A stretch of 64,000 bases of DNA, from the NCBI GenBank assembly GCA_021848345.1, contig JAJZUV010000003.1, positions 124,001 through 188,000 on the forward strand, in the 5' to 3' direction. This DNA is from Pseudomonadota bacterium (GTDB lineage Bacteria > Pseudomonadota > Gammaproteobacteria > Burkholderiales > Burkholderiaceae_C). Within the stretch, counting starts at the first letter, position 1. Each line of letters starts with the position of its first letter. Below are positions 35,072 to 46,019 of the stretch, piece by piece. Below the pieces are notes generated by a model. The model saw nothing but the letters and a program-made list of their open reading frames with translations. It searched no databases and was not told the DNA's origin. A program made the position numbers and the translations under genes.

Positions 35072-36168
35072 CAGGTCAGTGCGGTGTTCACCTCGCGCCG
35101 CTGCCGCTCCAGGTACGCCGGAGTCTGCATCTCCAGCAGGCGCGAGACGGTACGCTCGAATTCGTAGGCCAGAGTTCCCGCAGCATACAGCGCGCCCGGC
35201 TCGACTTCGGCCGACATCACCAACTTCACGCCGCGGTCGTACAGAACGTCCACCAGCAGGGTGAAGCGCCGCGCCGCGGTGGCCATCTCCGGCCCCATGC
35301 GGGGCACCCCGCTGAGCAGCAGGGTGTGGAAGCGCGTGCTCAGCTCCAGGTAGTCGTTCTGCGAACGCGGGGTGTTGCACAGGGTCTGGAAATCGAACCA
35401 GGCCACTCCGCCCGAGCGGCGCAGCGCCGGCAGGGTGCGCTGCTCGACCACCAGCACCGGGTTCTCGTCGCCGCCTTCGGCCAGGCGTTCATAGCTGGCG
35501 CGCATGGCCGTCTCGGCCGCCTCTCCCAGCGGGTGGTGGTAGACGGTCATGCCGCGCAGCGCCTGTTGCCGGTAGTCGATACCGGCATCCACGCGCAGCA
35601 CGTCCATGTGCGCCTTCAGGCGCTCGATGGCCGGCAGGATGCGGTCGCGATGCAGGCCGTCGGGGTACAGACCGTCCGGGTGGAAATTGCTCGTGGCCAT
35701 CAGCACCACGCCGTCCTCGAACAACCCTTGCAGCAGGCGGTCGAGGATCATCGCGTCGGTCACGTCGCTGATGTGGAACTCGTCGAAGCAGATCAGGCGA
35801 AAGCGCCGCGCGATGCGCCTGGACAGCTCCTGCAGCGGATTGGCCGTGCCCTGCAGCCCGGCGAGCTCGCGCTGCACCTCGCGCATGAACTCGTGGAAAT
35901 GCAGTCGGGTCTTGCGCACCACCGGAACGGTGGCGTAGAAGGCGTCCATGAGGAAGCTCTTGCCCCGCCCGACGCCGCCCCACAGGTACACGCCTCGAGG
36001 CAGTTCGGGGTGCACGAGCAGGCGCCGCACCGCGCTGGAGCGACGCGACTTGTAGGCGGTCCACTCGTCGTAGGCGAACTGCAGGCGCTCGATCGCGGCG
36101 CGCTGCGCCGCGTCGGCCACGAAGCCGCGCTCGCCCAGGTACGCCAGGGCGTGGTCGGTGACGTTCAT
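35071..36168 (-). CDS. zapE: Cell division protein ZapE (AFG1-like ATPase)
   Basis: A 365-residue AFG1-type ATPase. Walker A is GGVGRGKS (64-71), Walker B lies in LICFDEFHISD, and FHEFMREVQREL, ATSNFHPDGLYPDGLHRDR and WFDFQTLCNTPRSQNDYL are family motifs. In E. coli ZapE acts at the Z ring, mainly under low oxygen or envelope stress. ATG 36168 was chosen over 36204 for family fit. It follows lpdA by 61 bp and overlaps a secreted-protein gene. Confidence 0.94.
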   Translation of the reverse strand: MNVTDHALAYLGERGFVADAAQRAAIERLQFAYDEWTAYKSRRSSAVRRLLVHPELPRGVYLWGGVGRGKSFLMDAFYATVPVVRKTRLHFHEFMREVQRELAGLQGTANPLQELSRRIARRFRLICFDEFHISDVTDAMILDRLLQGLFEDGVVLMATSNFHPDGLYPDGLHRDRILPAIERLKAHMDVLRVDAGIDYRQQALRGMTVYHHPLGEAAETAMRASYERLAEGGDENPVLVVEQRTLPALRRSGGVAWFDFQTLCNTPRSQNDYLELSTRFHTLLLSGVPRMGPEMATAARRFTLLVDVLYDRGVKLVMSAEVEPGALYAAGTLAYEFERTVSRLLEMQTPAYLERQRREVNTALT

Positions 36169-36229
36169 CGCGGGGGCACGCGGTGCCGGCACGCGCGCCT
36201 GCACCGCGCGCGGGGGCCGGCAGCCGGCT

Positions 36230-37657
<1,428 letters not shown>

Positions 37658-37665
37658 CGCGCGCC

Positions 37666-38940
37666 TCACAGGTTGAGCAGCAGACGCGCCGGATCTTCCA
37701 GCGCCTCCTTCATGGCCACCAGGCCCAGCACCGCTTCGCGTCCGTCGATGATGCGGTGGTCGTAGCTCATCGCCAGGTAGTTGATCGGGCGGATCACGAC
37801 CTGCCCGTTCTCGACCACCGGACGGTCCTTGGTCGCGTGCACGCCCAGGATCGCCGCCTGCGGCGGGTTGATGATCGGGGTCGACAGCATGGAGCCGAAC
37901 ACGCCTCCGTTGCTGATGGAGAAGGTGCCGCCGGTGAGGTCCTCGATGGCCAGCTTGCCGTCGCGGGCCTTCACGCCGAACTCGGCGATCTGGCGCTCGA
38001 TGTCGGCGAAGCTGAGCTGGTCGACGTTGCGCAGGATGGGCACCACCAGGCCGCGCGGGCTGCCCACCGCGATGCCGATGTCGAAGTAGCCGTGGTAGAG
38101 GATGTCGTTGCCGTCGACCGAGGCGTTGAGGATCGGGTACTTGCGCAGCGCGTGCACCGCGGCCTTGACGAAGAAGCTCATGAAACCGAGCTTGACCCCG
38201 TGTTCCTTCTCGAAGCGGTCCTTGTGCGCGTTGCGCAGGTCCATGACCGGCTTCATGTTCACCTCGTTGAAGGTGGTCAGGATGGCGTTCTCGGACTGCG
38301 ACTGCACCAGGCGCTGCGCGATGCGCGCGCGCAGGCGGCTCATCGGCACGCGCTGCTCGGGGCGCTCGTCGTAGGCCGAGAGGTCCACGCGCGCGTCCAC
38401 CTGCGGCAGCGCCTGCGGGGTGTTGAACGGGGCGCTGGCGGCCGCCGCGGCCGCGGCCGGCGCAGCCGCCTTCGCCGCGGTCGCGTTCAGCGCGTCGCCC
38501 TTGGTCACGCGCCCGCCGCGGCCGCTGCCCGCGACCGAGCCGGGATCGATGCCCTGCTCGCCCAGGATCTTCGCGGCAGCGGGCATCGCCACGCCGGAGC
38601 TAGAAGCCGCGGGGGCAGCCGGTGCCGCGGCGGCGGTCGCGGCGGCCGGCGCGGCAGCCGCGGGAGCGGAGGCGGCGGCCGGCGCGGCGGAGGCCTTGGC
38701 CTCGGTGTCGATGGTGGCGATCACCTCGTCGGCGACCACGGTCGCGCCGTCGCCCTTGACGATGGCGGCCAGCACGCCGGCGGCCGGCGCCGGCACTTCG
38801 AGCACGACCTTGTCGGTCTCGATCTCGATCAGGATCTCGTCCTGCGCCACGGCTTCGCCGGGCTTTTTCTTCCACTGCAGCAACGTGGCCTCGGCCACGG
38901 ATTCGGAAAGCTGGGGAACCTTGACATCAATCTGTGCCAT
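37666..38940 (-). CDS. sucB: Dihydrolipoyllysine succinyltransferase (2-oxoglutarate dehydrogenase E2)
   Basis: A 424-residue E2 subunit. The lipoyl domain (1-80) has the lipoylated Lys44 in ETDKVVLEV, and a long Ala/Pro linker follows. The peripheral-subunit-binding domain contains [19 protein letters not shown]. The catalytic domain ends with [16 protein letters not shown], carrying the catalytic His and Asp. The N-terminal [20 protein letters not shown] is typical of the succinyltransferase. It lies 147 bp after sucA. Confidence 0.97.
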   Translation of the reverse strand: MAQIDVKVPQLSESVAEATLLQWKKKPGEAVAQDEILIEIETDKVVLEVPAPAAGVLAAIVKGDGATVVADEVIATIDTEAKASAAPAAASAPAAAAPAAATAAAAPAAPAASSSGVAMPAAAKILGEQGIDPGSVAGSGRGGRVTKGDALNATAAKAAAPAAAAAAASAPFNTPQALPQVDARVDLSAYDERPEQRVPMSRLRARIAQRLVQSQSENAILTTFNEVNMKPVMDLRNAHKDRFEKEHGVKLGFMSFFVKAAVHALRKYPILNASVDGNDILYHGYFDIGIAVGSPRGLVVPILRNVDQLSFADIERQIAEFGVKARDGKLAIEDLTGGTFSISNGGVFGSMLSTPIINPPQAAILGVHATKDRPVVENGQVVIRPINYLAMSYDHRIIDGREAVLGLVAMKEALEDPARLLLNL

Positions 38941-39087
38941 GGTGGAGTCTCGCGATGGGTAGGTGTTGTGTGTTGTGGCGAGCGAGGCTGCGGAGGCGGC
39001 GCGCCGGGAAACAGGTGCGCGCATGCCGGGGCCGGTTCGGTGCGGTCCCGGCACGCGCGCTCATGCCCGCGCGCCGCGTGCGCAGGC

Positions 39088-41943
39088 TCACTTGGTGAGT
39101 ACGAAGCCCTTGAGCTTGCCGAAGGCGGCGGCGAGCAATTCCTTTTGCTGCTCCGCGTGCTTGGCGTAGTAGCCCACCGCGGTGGATGCCGAGGCCGGCC
39201 GTCCGGCGTAGCCCAGGCGCTGGCCTTCCTGCAGGTTCTCGTGCACGTGGTGCTGGATGAAGAACCACGAACCCTGGTTCTGCGGCTCGTCCTGGCACCA
39301 CACGACGTCGCGCAGGTTGGGGTAGCGGCGCAGTTCGGCCGCGAAGGCCTTGTGCGGGAAGGGATAGAGCTGCTCCAGGCGCACGATGGCCACGTCGTGA
39401 AGCTCGCGCTGGCGGCGCTCGGCGAGCAGGTCGTAGTACACGCGGCCGCTGCAGGCGACCACGCGCTTGACCTTCGCGTCGTCGAGCTCGTCGCGCTCGC
39501 CCAGCACGGTGTGGAAATGGCTGTTCGCCAGGTCGCTGAGATCCGAACGCGCTTCCGGGTGGCGCAGCAACGACTTCGGGGTCATGATCACCAGCGGCTT
39601 GCGGAACTGGCGGATCATCTGCCGGCGCAGCAGATGGAAGATCTGCGCCGGGTTGGTCGGCTGGCACACCTGCATGTTGGTCTCGGCGCACAGCTGCAGG
39701 TAGCGCTCGAGGCGCGCCGAGGAGTGCTCGGGGCCCTGGCCTTCGTAGCCGTGCGGCAGCATCAGGGTCAGGCCCGAGGCGCGGCCCCACTTGACCTCGC
39801 CGGCCGAGATGAACTGGTCGATCAGCACCTGCGCGCCGTTGGCGAAATCGCCGAACTGGGCTTCCCAGATCACCAGGGTGTTGGGATCGGCGGTGGAGTA
39901 GCCGTACTCGAAGCCCAGCACCGCCTCTTCCGACAGGATGGAGTCGATGACCACGAACGGGGCCTGGTCCTCCGAGACGTTCTGCAGCGGCACGTAGGTG
40001 CCGGCGTCCCAGCGCTCGCGCTTCTGGTCGTGCAGCACGGCGTGGCGATGGCTGAAGGTGCCGCGCCCGCAGTCCTCGCCCGACAGGCGCACCGGATAGC
40101 CGTTGGCCACCAGCGAGGCGAAGGCCAGGTGCTCGCCCATGCCCCAGTCGAGGCTGAGCTCGCCGCGGCCCATGCGCGCGCGGTCGGCCACGACCTTCTC
40201 CACCAGCGTATGCAGCTTCATGTCCGCCGGCACGGTGGTGATGCGCTCGGCCAGGCGCTTGAGCTCGGTCATCGGCAGCGAGGTGTCGGCGCTGTCGGTC
40301 CACTTGCGGTTGAGGAAATTGCTCCAGTCCACCGCGAACTTGCTCTTGTAGTTCGACAGCACCGGCTCGAGCGCGCGCTCGCCGTCCTCCATCGCCTGGC
40401 GGAAGCCCTGCACCATGGCGTCCGCGTCGGTATCGCTGATCACGCCCTGGCTGGCCAGGCGGTCGGCGTAGAGCTTGCGCGTGCCCGGGTGGGCGGCGAT
40501 CTTCTTGTACATCAGCGGCTGGGTCACCGCCGGGGTGTCCTGCTCGTTGTGGCCAAGCTTGCGGAAGCACACGATGTCCACCACCACGTCGTGGCCGAAC
40601 TCGGCGCGGTAGTCCACCGCGAGCTCGCAGCACAGCGCCACGGCTTCGGGATCGTCGCCGTTGACGTGGAGGATCGGCGCCTCGATCATCTTCACCACGT
40701 CGGTGCAGTACAGCGTGGAGCGCGCGTCGCGCGGATCCGAGGTGGTGAACCCGATCTGGTTGTTGATGACGATGTGCAGCGTGCCGCCGGTCGAATAGCC
40801 GCGGGTCTGCGCCAGCGCCAGGGTCTCCATGACCACGCCCTGCCCGGCGAACGAGGCGTCGCCGTGCACCAGCACCGGCAGCACCTGCTCGCCGCGCTTG
40901 TCGCCGCGACGCTCCTGGCGCGCGCGCACCGAGCCCTCGACCACCGGGTTGACGATTTCCAGGTGCGAGGGGTTGAAGGCCAGTGAAAGGTGGATCGGAC
41001 CCGACGGGGTCGACACGTCGCTGGAGAAACCCTGGTGGTACTTGACGTCGCCCGACGGCAGGTCGGAGGCGTGCTTGCCCTCGAACTCGTCGAACAGGTC
41101 CTTCGGGCGCTTGCCCAGGGTGTTCACCAGCACGTTCAGGCGCCCGCGGTGCGCCATGCCGATGATCACTTCCTGCGCGCCGCGCTCGGCGCCGCGCTGG
41201 ATGACCTCGTCCATGCCGACGATGAAGCTCTCGCCGCCTTCCAGCGAGAAGCGCTTCTGGCCCACGTAGCGCGTGGCCAGGTAGCGCTCCAGGCCTTCGG
41301 CCGCGGTCAGCTTGTCCAGGATGTCGCGCTTCTTCTCCGCGCTCATGCTGGGGCGCGTGCGGGTGCTCTCCAGGCGCTGCTGCCACCAGCGCTTCTGGCC
41401 CTGGTCGCTGAGGTACATGAACTCGGCGCCGATCGAGCCGCAGTAGGTTTCGTGCAGGTTGTTGATGAGCTCCCGCAGGGTCATCGCCTCCTGGCCGAAA
41501 TAGGTGTTGCTGACGTTGAAGCTGGTTTCCAGGTCGGCGTCGGTGAAGCCGTAGAAGGAAGGCTCCAGGTCGGGAATCTGGGGGCGCTCGGCGCGCTTGA
41601 GGGGATCGAGATCCGCCCAGCGCACGCCGACGTTGCGGTAGGCCGCGATCAGTTGCTGCGCGGCAACGCGCTTGCGCGCGAGCTCGACGTCGGCGCCGAG
41701 CTGGATCGCGCGCGCCGGCCCGCTGCGGGCGCGCTGCGCGAAGGCCGACACCACCGGTGCGTGCGGGATGTCGCGGGAATTGCTGCCGTCCACCGCCGGC
41801 ACGTGCTGCAACGCGTCGAAGTAGTCCCGCCAATGATCGGGAACCGCGCCCGGATTGGCCAGATAGGTTTCGTACAGCTCCTCGACATAGGGAGCGTTGC
41901 CGCCGAACAGATAGGAGTTCGCGCGTTGCTGCTGAATGGTCAT
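39088..41943 (-). CDS. sucA: 2-oxoglutarate dehydrogenase E1
   Basis: A 951-residue thiamine diphosphate-dependent E1 that decarboxylates 2-oxoglutarate and passes the succinyl group to E2. Motifs include GMAHRGRLNVLVNTLGK, the TPP site HGDASFAGQGVVMETL with VINNQIGFTT, and the C-terminal WCQDEPQNQGSWFFIQHH. ATG 41943 starts MTIQQQRANSYLFGGNAPYV. It heads a run sucA, sucB, lpdA, zapE and a secreted-protein gene. Confidence 0.97.
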   Translation of the reverse strand: MTIQQQRANSYLFGGNAPYVEELYETYLANPGAVPDHWRDYFDALQHVPAVDGSNSRDIPHAPVVSAFAQRARSGPARAIQLGADVELARKRVAAQQLIAAYRNVGVRWADLDPLKRAERPQIPDLEPSFYGFTDADLETSFNVSNTYFGQEAMTLRELINNLHETYCGSIGAEFMYLSDQGQKRWWQQRLESTRTRPSMSAEKKRDILDKLTAAEGLERYLATRYVGQKRFSLEGGESFIVGMDEVIQRGAERGAQEVIIGMAHRGRLNVLVNTLGKRPKDLFDEFEGKHASDLPSGDVKYHQGFSSDVSTPSGPIHLSLAFNPSHLEIVNPVVEGSVRARQERRGDKRGEQVLPVLVHGDASFAGQGVVMETLALAQTRGYSTGGTLHIVINNQIGFTTSDPRDARSTLYCTDVVKMIEAPILHVNGDDPEAVALCCELAVDYRAEFGHDVVVDIVCFRKLGHNEQDTPAVTQPLMYKKIAAHPGTRKLYADRLASQGVISDTDADAMVQGFRQAMEDGERALEPVLSNYKSKFAVDWSNFLNRKWTDSADTSLPMTELKRLAERITTVPADMKLHTLVEKVVADRARMGRGELSLDWGMGEHLAFASLVANGYPVRLSGEDCGRGTFSHRHAVLHDQKRERWDAGTYVPLQNVSEDQAPFVVIDSILSEEAVLGFEYGYSTADPNTLVIWEAQFGDFANGAQVLIDQFISAGEVKWGRASGLTLMLPHGYEGQGPEHSSARLERYLQLCAETNMQVCQPTNPAQIFHLLRRQMIRQFRKPLVIMTPKSLLRHPEARSDLSDLANSHFHTVLGERDELDDAKVKRVVACSGRVYYDLLAERRQRELHDVAIVRLEQLYPFPHKAFAAELRRYPNLRDVVWCQDEPQNQGSWFFIQHHVHENLQEGQRLGYAGRPASASTAVGYYAKHAEQQKELLAAAFGKLKGFVLTK

Positions 41944-42535
41944 GGTGAGCTCACTGGGTCGCCGGGTACCCCGGCATGGAGTGGGTGAAGCACCACGCAC
42001 GCGACCGGGTACCCCACGCGCGTGCACAGCGGTCCGATGACACTGAACCAGATCGCACTTTAGCAGCGCTTTTGACGCGACGCAAAAAGCCGCATCGTGG
42101 CGTCGGCCCGCGAAAACAAATAAAAGTTGTCATCAAGACACATTTTGCGAATTTTATCAATGGGCCGGCTTGGGTACGCAGGATGACACGCCATCGGCAG
42201 TGCCGTGTCTCGCGCTCCGGATCGCCAACTCCCTGTTGCCCTTGACCCCGGTCAGGCACGGGCGCCCGGGTCGGCAGTGCCCGCATGCGGCCCGGGCCGC
42301 CGCCGCGATCGCGCGCCCTGGAATTTCCTTGCGCCGACACCACGCCCTTGCCAGCGCGCGGTCGCCGCGCGGAATCCGCTCAGGGCGCGCAAACGGGATC
42401 GATTCGCCCGCGGCTGCGCGACCGCATATTGTCCGCCCCTCCATATTCACGCAAATAAATCGCGCCCGGAAATCGCCAGATCATTTTCCTGCGATTTTCT
42501 ATCCGTGATTAAACGTGCATTCCGGCGCCAGCGCG
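41944..42535. other. Long intergenic region between sucA and the first GloVer lipoprotein gene
   Basis: About 590 bp without a convincing gene. Two AT-rich islands (about 42108-42162 and 42445-42545) interrupt GC-rich sequence. The first should contain the minus-strand promoter of sucA, but I could not place it exactly. No conserved protein, tRNA or repeat is recognisable in the GC-rich middle. Confidence 0.5.
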
Positions 42536-42564
42536 TTGAATTGAGACTTACCGCTTTGCAAAAT
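42536..42564 (+). promoter_or_regulatory. Promoter of the first GloVer lipoprotein gene
   Basis: TTGAAT (42536-42541) and CAAAAT (42559-42564) are 17 bp apart. The same arrangement, including the seven bases CGCTTTG before the -10, occurs at 44371-44399 before the paralogous gene, which supports it as a functional promoter. Confidence 0.6.
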
Positions 42565-42629
42565 GGATTCGCAACGCAACTCGAGCCCGAAATCATTCGG
42601 GATCGCTTCCCGATCTAGGAGCCAAGCAC

Positions 42630-44132
42630 ATGAATACGTCTCGAATCCTTGCCTGCGCCGTCGCGGCGGCGGCCCTGAGCCTGGGTGGCTGCGGTGGCGG
42701 CGGAAGCAGCGGCGGAAGCGGCCCGACCCCCAAGCCTCCCGGCCCTCCCACTCCTCCGACGCCGCTCAAGTACTCGATCGGCGGCACCGCCACGGGTATC
42801 ACCGGCCCAGGCCTGTCCTTGCTCGACAATGGCACCGACCTGCTCTCCATTTCCGCCGCGGGCCCCTTCGTATTCCCGACCCTTCTGTCCGATGGCGCCA
42901 CGTACGACGTGACCGTTTCGACGGCACCGCCGACCCTGAACTGCACGACCACGTCGGGCAGCGGCACGGTCGCGAAGGCTGATGTGGGAAATGTCGTGGT
43001 GATCTGCAATGCTCGCAGCTATGCCGAGATCGCCGCCGACAGCGCGGGCGGCGCTTCGGTCTCGGGGAAGGTGGCGGTCGGCGCTGACGGCACCGTCTAT
43101 TTCGCCACCGCGAATAACGTCGCGTCCGGCGGATCCGGCGGTCTTTATTCGCTGGCCCCTGGCGCCAGCACGGCGGTCCTGCTGCACGCCTTCGGCGGCA
43201 GCACCAGCGACGGCGGGAATCCGGTCGGCCTGACCCTGTCGCCCGACGGAAGCACCTTGTACGGGATCACCAGCGAGTGGGGCGCGCATGGCAGCGCCAC
43301 CAGCGGCGGTACCCTCTATTCTTATTCACTGACCAGCGGCACCTACACGGTCCTGGTCAACTTCGGGGCCACGCCGAGCGACGGGCAGACCCCCTTCGTA
43401 CCGCCGATTTTCGGCAGCGACGGCATGCTCTACGGAACCACCTCGGCCGGCGGCAGCGCAGGCGCGGGCACCTTCTATCGCTACGACCCGAGCAACGGAA
43501 CCTACACGGTCCTGTACCAGTTCGCCGGACAACCCAGCGACGCCGGATCGCCGTACCAGTTGATCCAGGATGGCGCCAACGTGTTCTACGGCGCGGGCAA
43601 CGGCGGCGGCTTGCACAACGTCGGCACGGTATTCCGATTGAACGTGTCGGGCAACACCGCGACCGACACCGTCCTGCACAATTTCGGCGGCACGGTCGCC
43701 GGTCAGGCCGATGGCTCCAACGCCTTCGGCGTGGTCAAGGCCAGCGACGGACGGCTCTACGGCGCGACCTACAGCGGCGGGACCAACGGCGACGGGGTCA
43801 TCTACGCCATGAACACCGACGGCAGCGGCTACACCATCCTGTACAACTTCGTGGGTGGGGCCAGCGACGGTGCGAATTCCTGGGGCGGGGTCGTCCAGGG
43901 CACCGACGGCAAACTGTACGGTCTGACGACGGCCGGGGGTTCAGCCAATGGCGGCACGCTGTGGGACTTCACCACCTCGGGCCGTTTCACCCTGGTGCAC
44001 TCCTTCGGCACCTCCAGTGGGGGAACCAGCCCGCAGAACACTCCGCTGACCATGCTGCCCGACGGACGCATCTATGGCGGCACCGCCAGTGGCGGTCCCG
44101 GCAACAACGGGGTGCTCTGGAGTTACCAGTAA
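42630..44132 (+). CDS. Lipoprotein with GloVer-type tandem repeats (first copy)
   Basis: A 500-residue exported lipoprotein. The signal ends in LGGC (Cys21), then a Gly/Ser/Pro linker and a first domain of about 100 residues (YSIGGTATGITGPGLSLLDN). The rest consists of about six repeats of the LYGxTxxGG type, such as MLYGTTSAGG, RLYGATYSGG and RIYGGTASGG, alternating with YTVLYQFAG and TVLHNFGG segments. This is the choice-of-anchor 'GloVer' tandem repeat (TIGR03803 type). Six repeats would suit a beta-propeller, but that is inference. An AGGAG site lies 8 nt before the start. A close paralog follows. Function unknown. Confidence 0.88.
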   Translation: MNTSRILACAVAAAALSLGGCGGGGSSGGSGPTPKPPGPPTPPTPLKYSIGGTATGITGPGLSLLDNGTDLLSISAAGPFVFPTLLSDGATYDVTVSTAPPTLNCTTTSGSGTVAKADVGNVVVICNARSYAEIAADSAGGASVSGKVAVGADGTVYFATANNVASGGSGGLYSLAPGASTAVLLHAFGGSTSDGGNPVGLTLSPDGSTLYGITSEWGAHGSATSGGTLYSYSLTSGTYTVLVNFGATPSDGQTPFVPPIFGSDGMLYGTTSAGGSAGAGTFYRYDPSNGTYTVLYQFAGQPSDAGSPYQLIQDGANVFYGAGNGGGLHNVGTVFRLNVSGNTATDTVLHNFGGTVAGQADGSNAFGVVKASDGRLYGATYSGGTNGDGVIYAMNTDGSGYTILYNFVGGASDGANSWGGVVQGTDGKLYGLTTAGGSANGGTLWDFTTSGRFTLVHSFGTSSGGTSPQNTPLTMLPDGRIYGGTASGGPGNNGVLWSYQ

Positions 44133-44227
44133 GCGAGCAGGAACCGGCAGGCACGCGGCGGGGGCCTGGCCGAAGGCCGGCACCCGCCGCGGCCTGAGCG
44201 GAGGCGGGTCGGGCCGCCTCGGTCGCG

Positions 44228-44254
44228 GGGGGTGTCGCGGGTCGCGGCACCCCC
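44228..44254 (+). terminator. Possible terminator after the first GloVer gene
   Basis: GGGGGTG and CACCCCC form a 7-bp stem about 100 bp after the stop codon, followed by TGCTTT. The T-run is poor, so this is a weak call. Confidence 0.3.
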
Positions 44255-44370
44255 TGCTTTGCCGCGCCCGGGCGCGCGGCCCCCTCCGGTACTTCAACAG
44301 CCTGACTAGGCTCGATGGCCTTGTCGCGCAAGCGTTTCACGCCACTCCCCTGCGCGATGTGAGGCTTCGG

Positions 44371-44399
44371 TTGAATCACCATCTGTCGCTTTGCACAAT
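44371..44399 (+). promoter_or_regulatory. Promoter of the second GloVer lipoprotein gene
   Basis: TTGAAT (44371-44376), a 17-bp spacer and CACAAT (44394-44399). It matches the promoter of the first copy base for base in the -35 and in the bases flanking the -10. Confidence 0.6.
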
Positions 44400-44462
44400 G
44401 GATTCGTGACATTGTTGTCCGCAACTTGTCCGGAATCCCTTCCCGAACCAGGAGCAAAGCCC

Positions 44463-45920
44463 ATGAACTCGCCTCGAATCCTTGCCTGCGCCGTCGCGGC
44501 AACCGCCCTGAGTCTGGGCGGCTGCGGAGGCGGCGGAGGCGGCGGACCGACCCCGATCCCTCCCTCGACCCAGTTCTCCGTCGGCGGCACCGCCACCGGC
44601 ATCGCCGGCCCCGGGCTGTCCCTGCTCAACAACGGCGCCGACCTGCTGGCCATCGGCGGGCCGGGCCCCTTCGCCTTCACGACCCTGCTGAACGACGGCG
44701 CCGCCTATGACGTGACCGTCGCCACCGCGCCGCCGACCCTGGCCTGCTCGACCAGCGCCGGCAGCGGCACGATCGCCAAGGCCGATGTCACCGATGTGGC
44801 GGTGAACTGCGCGGCGCGCAGCTATTCATCGGTCTCGGCCGACACCGGCGGCGGCGACTCGACGTCCGGGAGGGTCGTGGTCGGCCGCGACGGGACCATC
44901 TATTTCGTCACCTGGAAAAACGTCGCCTCCGGAGGAAGCGGTGGTCTGTACTCGCTCGCACCGGGCTCCAGCACCGCGGTGCTGCTGCACGCCTTCGCCG
45001 GCGGCACCAGCGACGGCGCCAACCCCGCCGGTCTCACCCTGTCGCCCGACGGCACCACGCTGTACGGCGCCACGAACGGAGGCGGCTCCAACGGCGGCGG
45101 CACCCTGTATTCCTACACCATCGCCAACGGCGCCTACACCACCCTGCACGAGTTCGGCGCAGGCACCGACGGCATCAAACCCCTGGTCCCGCCGGAATTC
45201 GCCAGCAGCAACCTGCTCTACGGAGTCACGAATGCCGGCGGATCCGCGGGTTACGGGGTCGTGTACAACTACGAGCTGAGCACCGGCACGTACACCGTGC
45301 TCTACACGTTCGCCGGCGGCACCGCCGACGGCGCGAACCCGCTCGGAGGGCCCGTGCTCAGCAACGGCGTCTACTACGGCGCGTTGACCGGGGGCGGGGC
45401 GAACAACAAGGGCGCGATCTACAAGCTCGTCATGTCCGGGGGCACGGCCACCGAGACCATCCTGCACGATTTCGGCGGAACCGTGGGCAGCCAGACCGAC
45501 GGCATCGAACCCTTCAATGTGATCCTCGGCCCCAACGGCATGCTCTACGGCGCGACCAACACCGGCGGGGCCAACTCCGACGGAATCGTGTTCAGCATGA
45601 ACACCGACGGCAGCAACTACACCATCCTGCACGACTTCGCGGGCGGGACCGGCGACGGTGCGAACGCCTGGGGCGGAGTCGTTCTGGGCACGGACGGCAA
45701 GATCTACGGCGAGACCTCGGGCGGCGGCGCCTACAACGGCGGCACCCTTTGGAGCCTCACGCCTTCGGGAACCTTGACCCTGCTGCACTCCTTCGGGGGA
45801 ACCGGAGACGGCATCGACCCGACGAGCTGCTCCATGAGCCTGCTGCCCGATGGGCGCATCTACGGCGGCAGCACCGAGGGCGGCGACAACAGCCGCGGCA
45901 CCGTCTGGAGTTTCCAGTAA
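44463..45920 (+). CDS. Lipoprotein with GloVer-type tandem repeats (second copy)
   Basis: A 485-residue paralog of the preceding gene. The signal MNSPRILACAVAATALSLGGC is nearly the same, with lipobox cysteine at residue 21. The N-terminal domain (FSVGGTATGIAGPGLSLLNN) and about six LYG repeats (TLYGATNGGG, LLYGVTNAGG, MLYGATNTGG, KIYGETSGGG) match its neighbour. The ribosome-binding site and its 8-nt spacing are the same as in the first copy. It is convergent with soxB, with a long hairpin between them. The two proteins probably arose by tandem duplication; surface or periplasmic location is likely and function unknown. Confidence 0.88.
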   Translation: MNSPRILACAVAATALSLGGCGGGGGGGPTPIPPSTQFSVGGTATGIAGPGLSLLNNGADLLAIGGPGPFAFTTLLNDGAAYDVTVATAPPTLACSTSAGSGTIAKADVTDVAVNCAARSYSSVSADTGGGDSTSGRVVVGRDGTIYFVTWKNVASGGSGGLYSLAPGSSTAVLLHAFAGGTSDGANPAGLTLSPDGTTLYGATNGGGSNGGGTLYSYTIANGAYTTLHEFGAGTDGIKPLVPPEFASSNLLYGVTNAGGSAGYGVVYNYELSTGTYTVLYTFAGGTADGANPLGGPVLSNGVYYGALTGGGANNKGAIYKLVMSGGTATETILHDFGGTVGSQTDGIEPFNVILGPNGMLYGATNTGGANSDGIVFSMNTDGSNYTILHDFAGGTGDGANAWGGVVLGTDGKIYGETSGGGAYNGGTLWSLTPSGTLTLLHSFGGTGDGIDPTSCSMSLLPDGRIYGGSTEGGDNSRGTVWSFQ

Positions 45921-45930
45921 GCGAACGCTT

Positions 45931-45960
45931 CCTGGCGCCGGGCCTCGGCCCGGCGCCAGG
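45931..45960. terminator. Long perfect hairpin between the GloVer gene and soxB
   Basis: A perfect 13-bp stem, CCTGGCGCCGGGC with GCCCGGCGCCAGG, around a CTCG loop, starting 10 bp after the stop codon. No T-run follows on either strand, so it may act as a stabilising 3' hairpin or with Rho. Confidence 0.6.
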
Positions 45961-46019
45961 GGTGCAGGCGGCCGGATGCCGCCCGGGCATCCCGGGCGTG
46001 TGCCTCGGCCGCCGCTTCC

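Noticed and set aside
42228..42260. A 16-bp exact match (plus strand) to the end of soxB near 46038
   Set aside because: One match of this size is expected by chance in 64 kb, and the surrounding sequence does not align.
42157..42450. Short minus-strand open frame in the sucA upstream region
   Set aside because: No ribosome-binding site, no conserved motif and composition like non-coding sequence.
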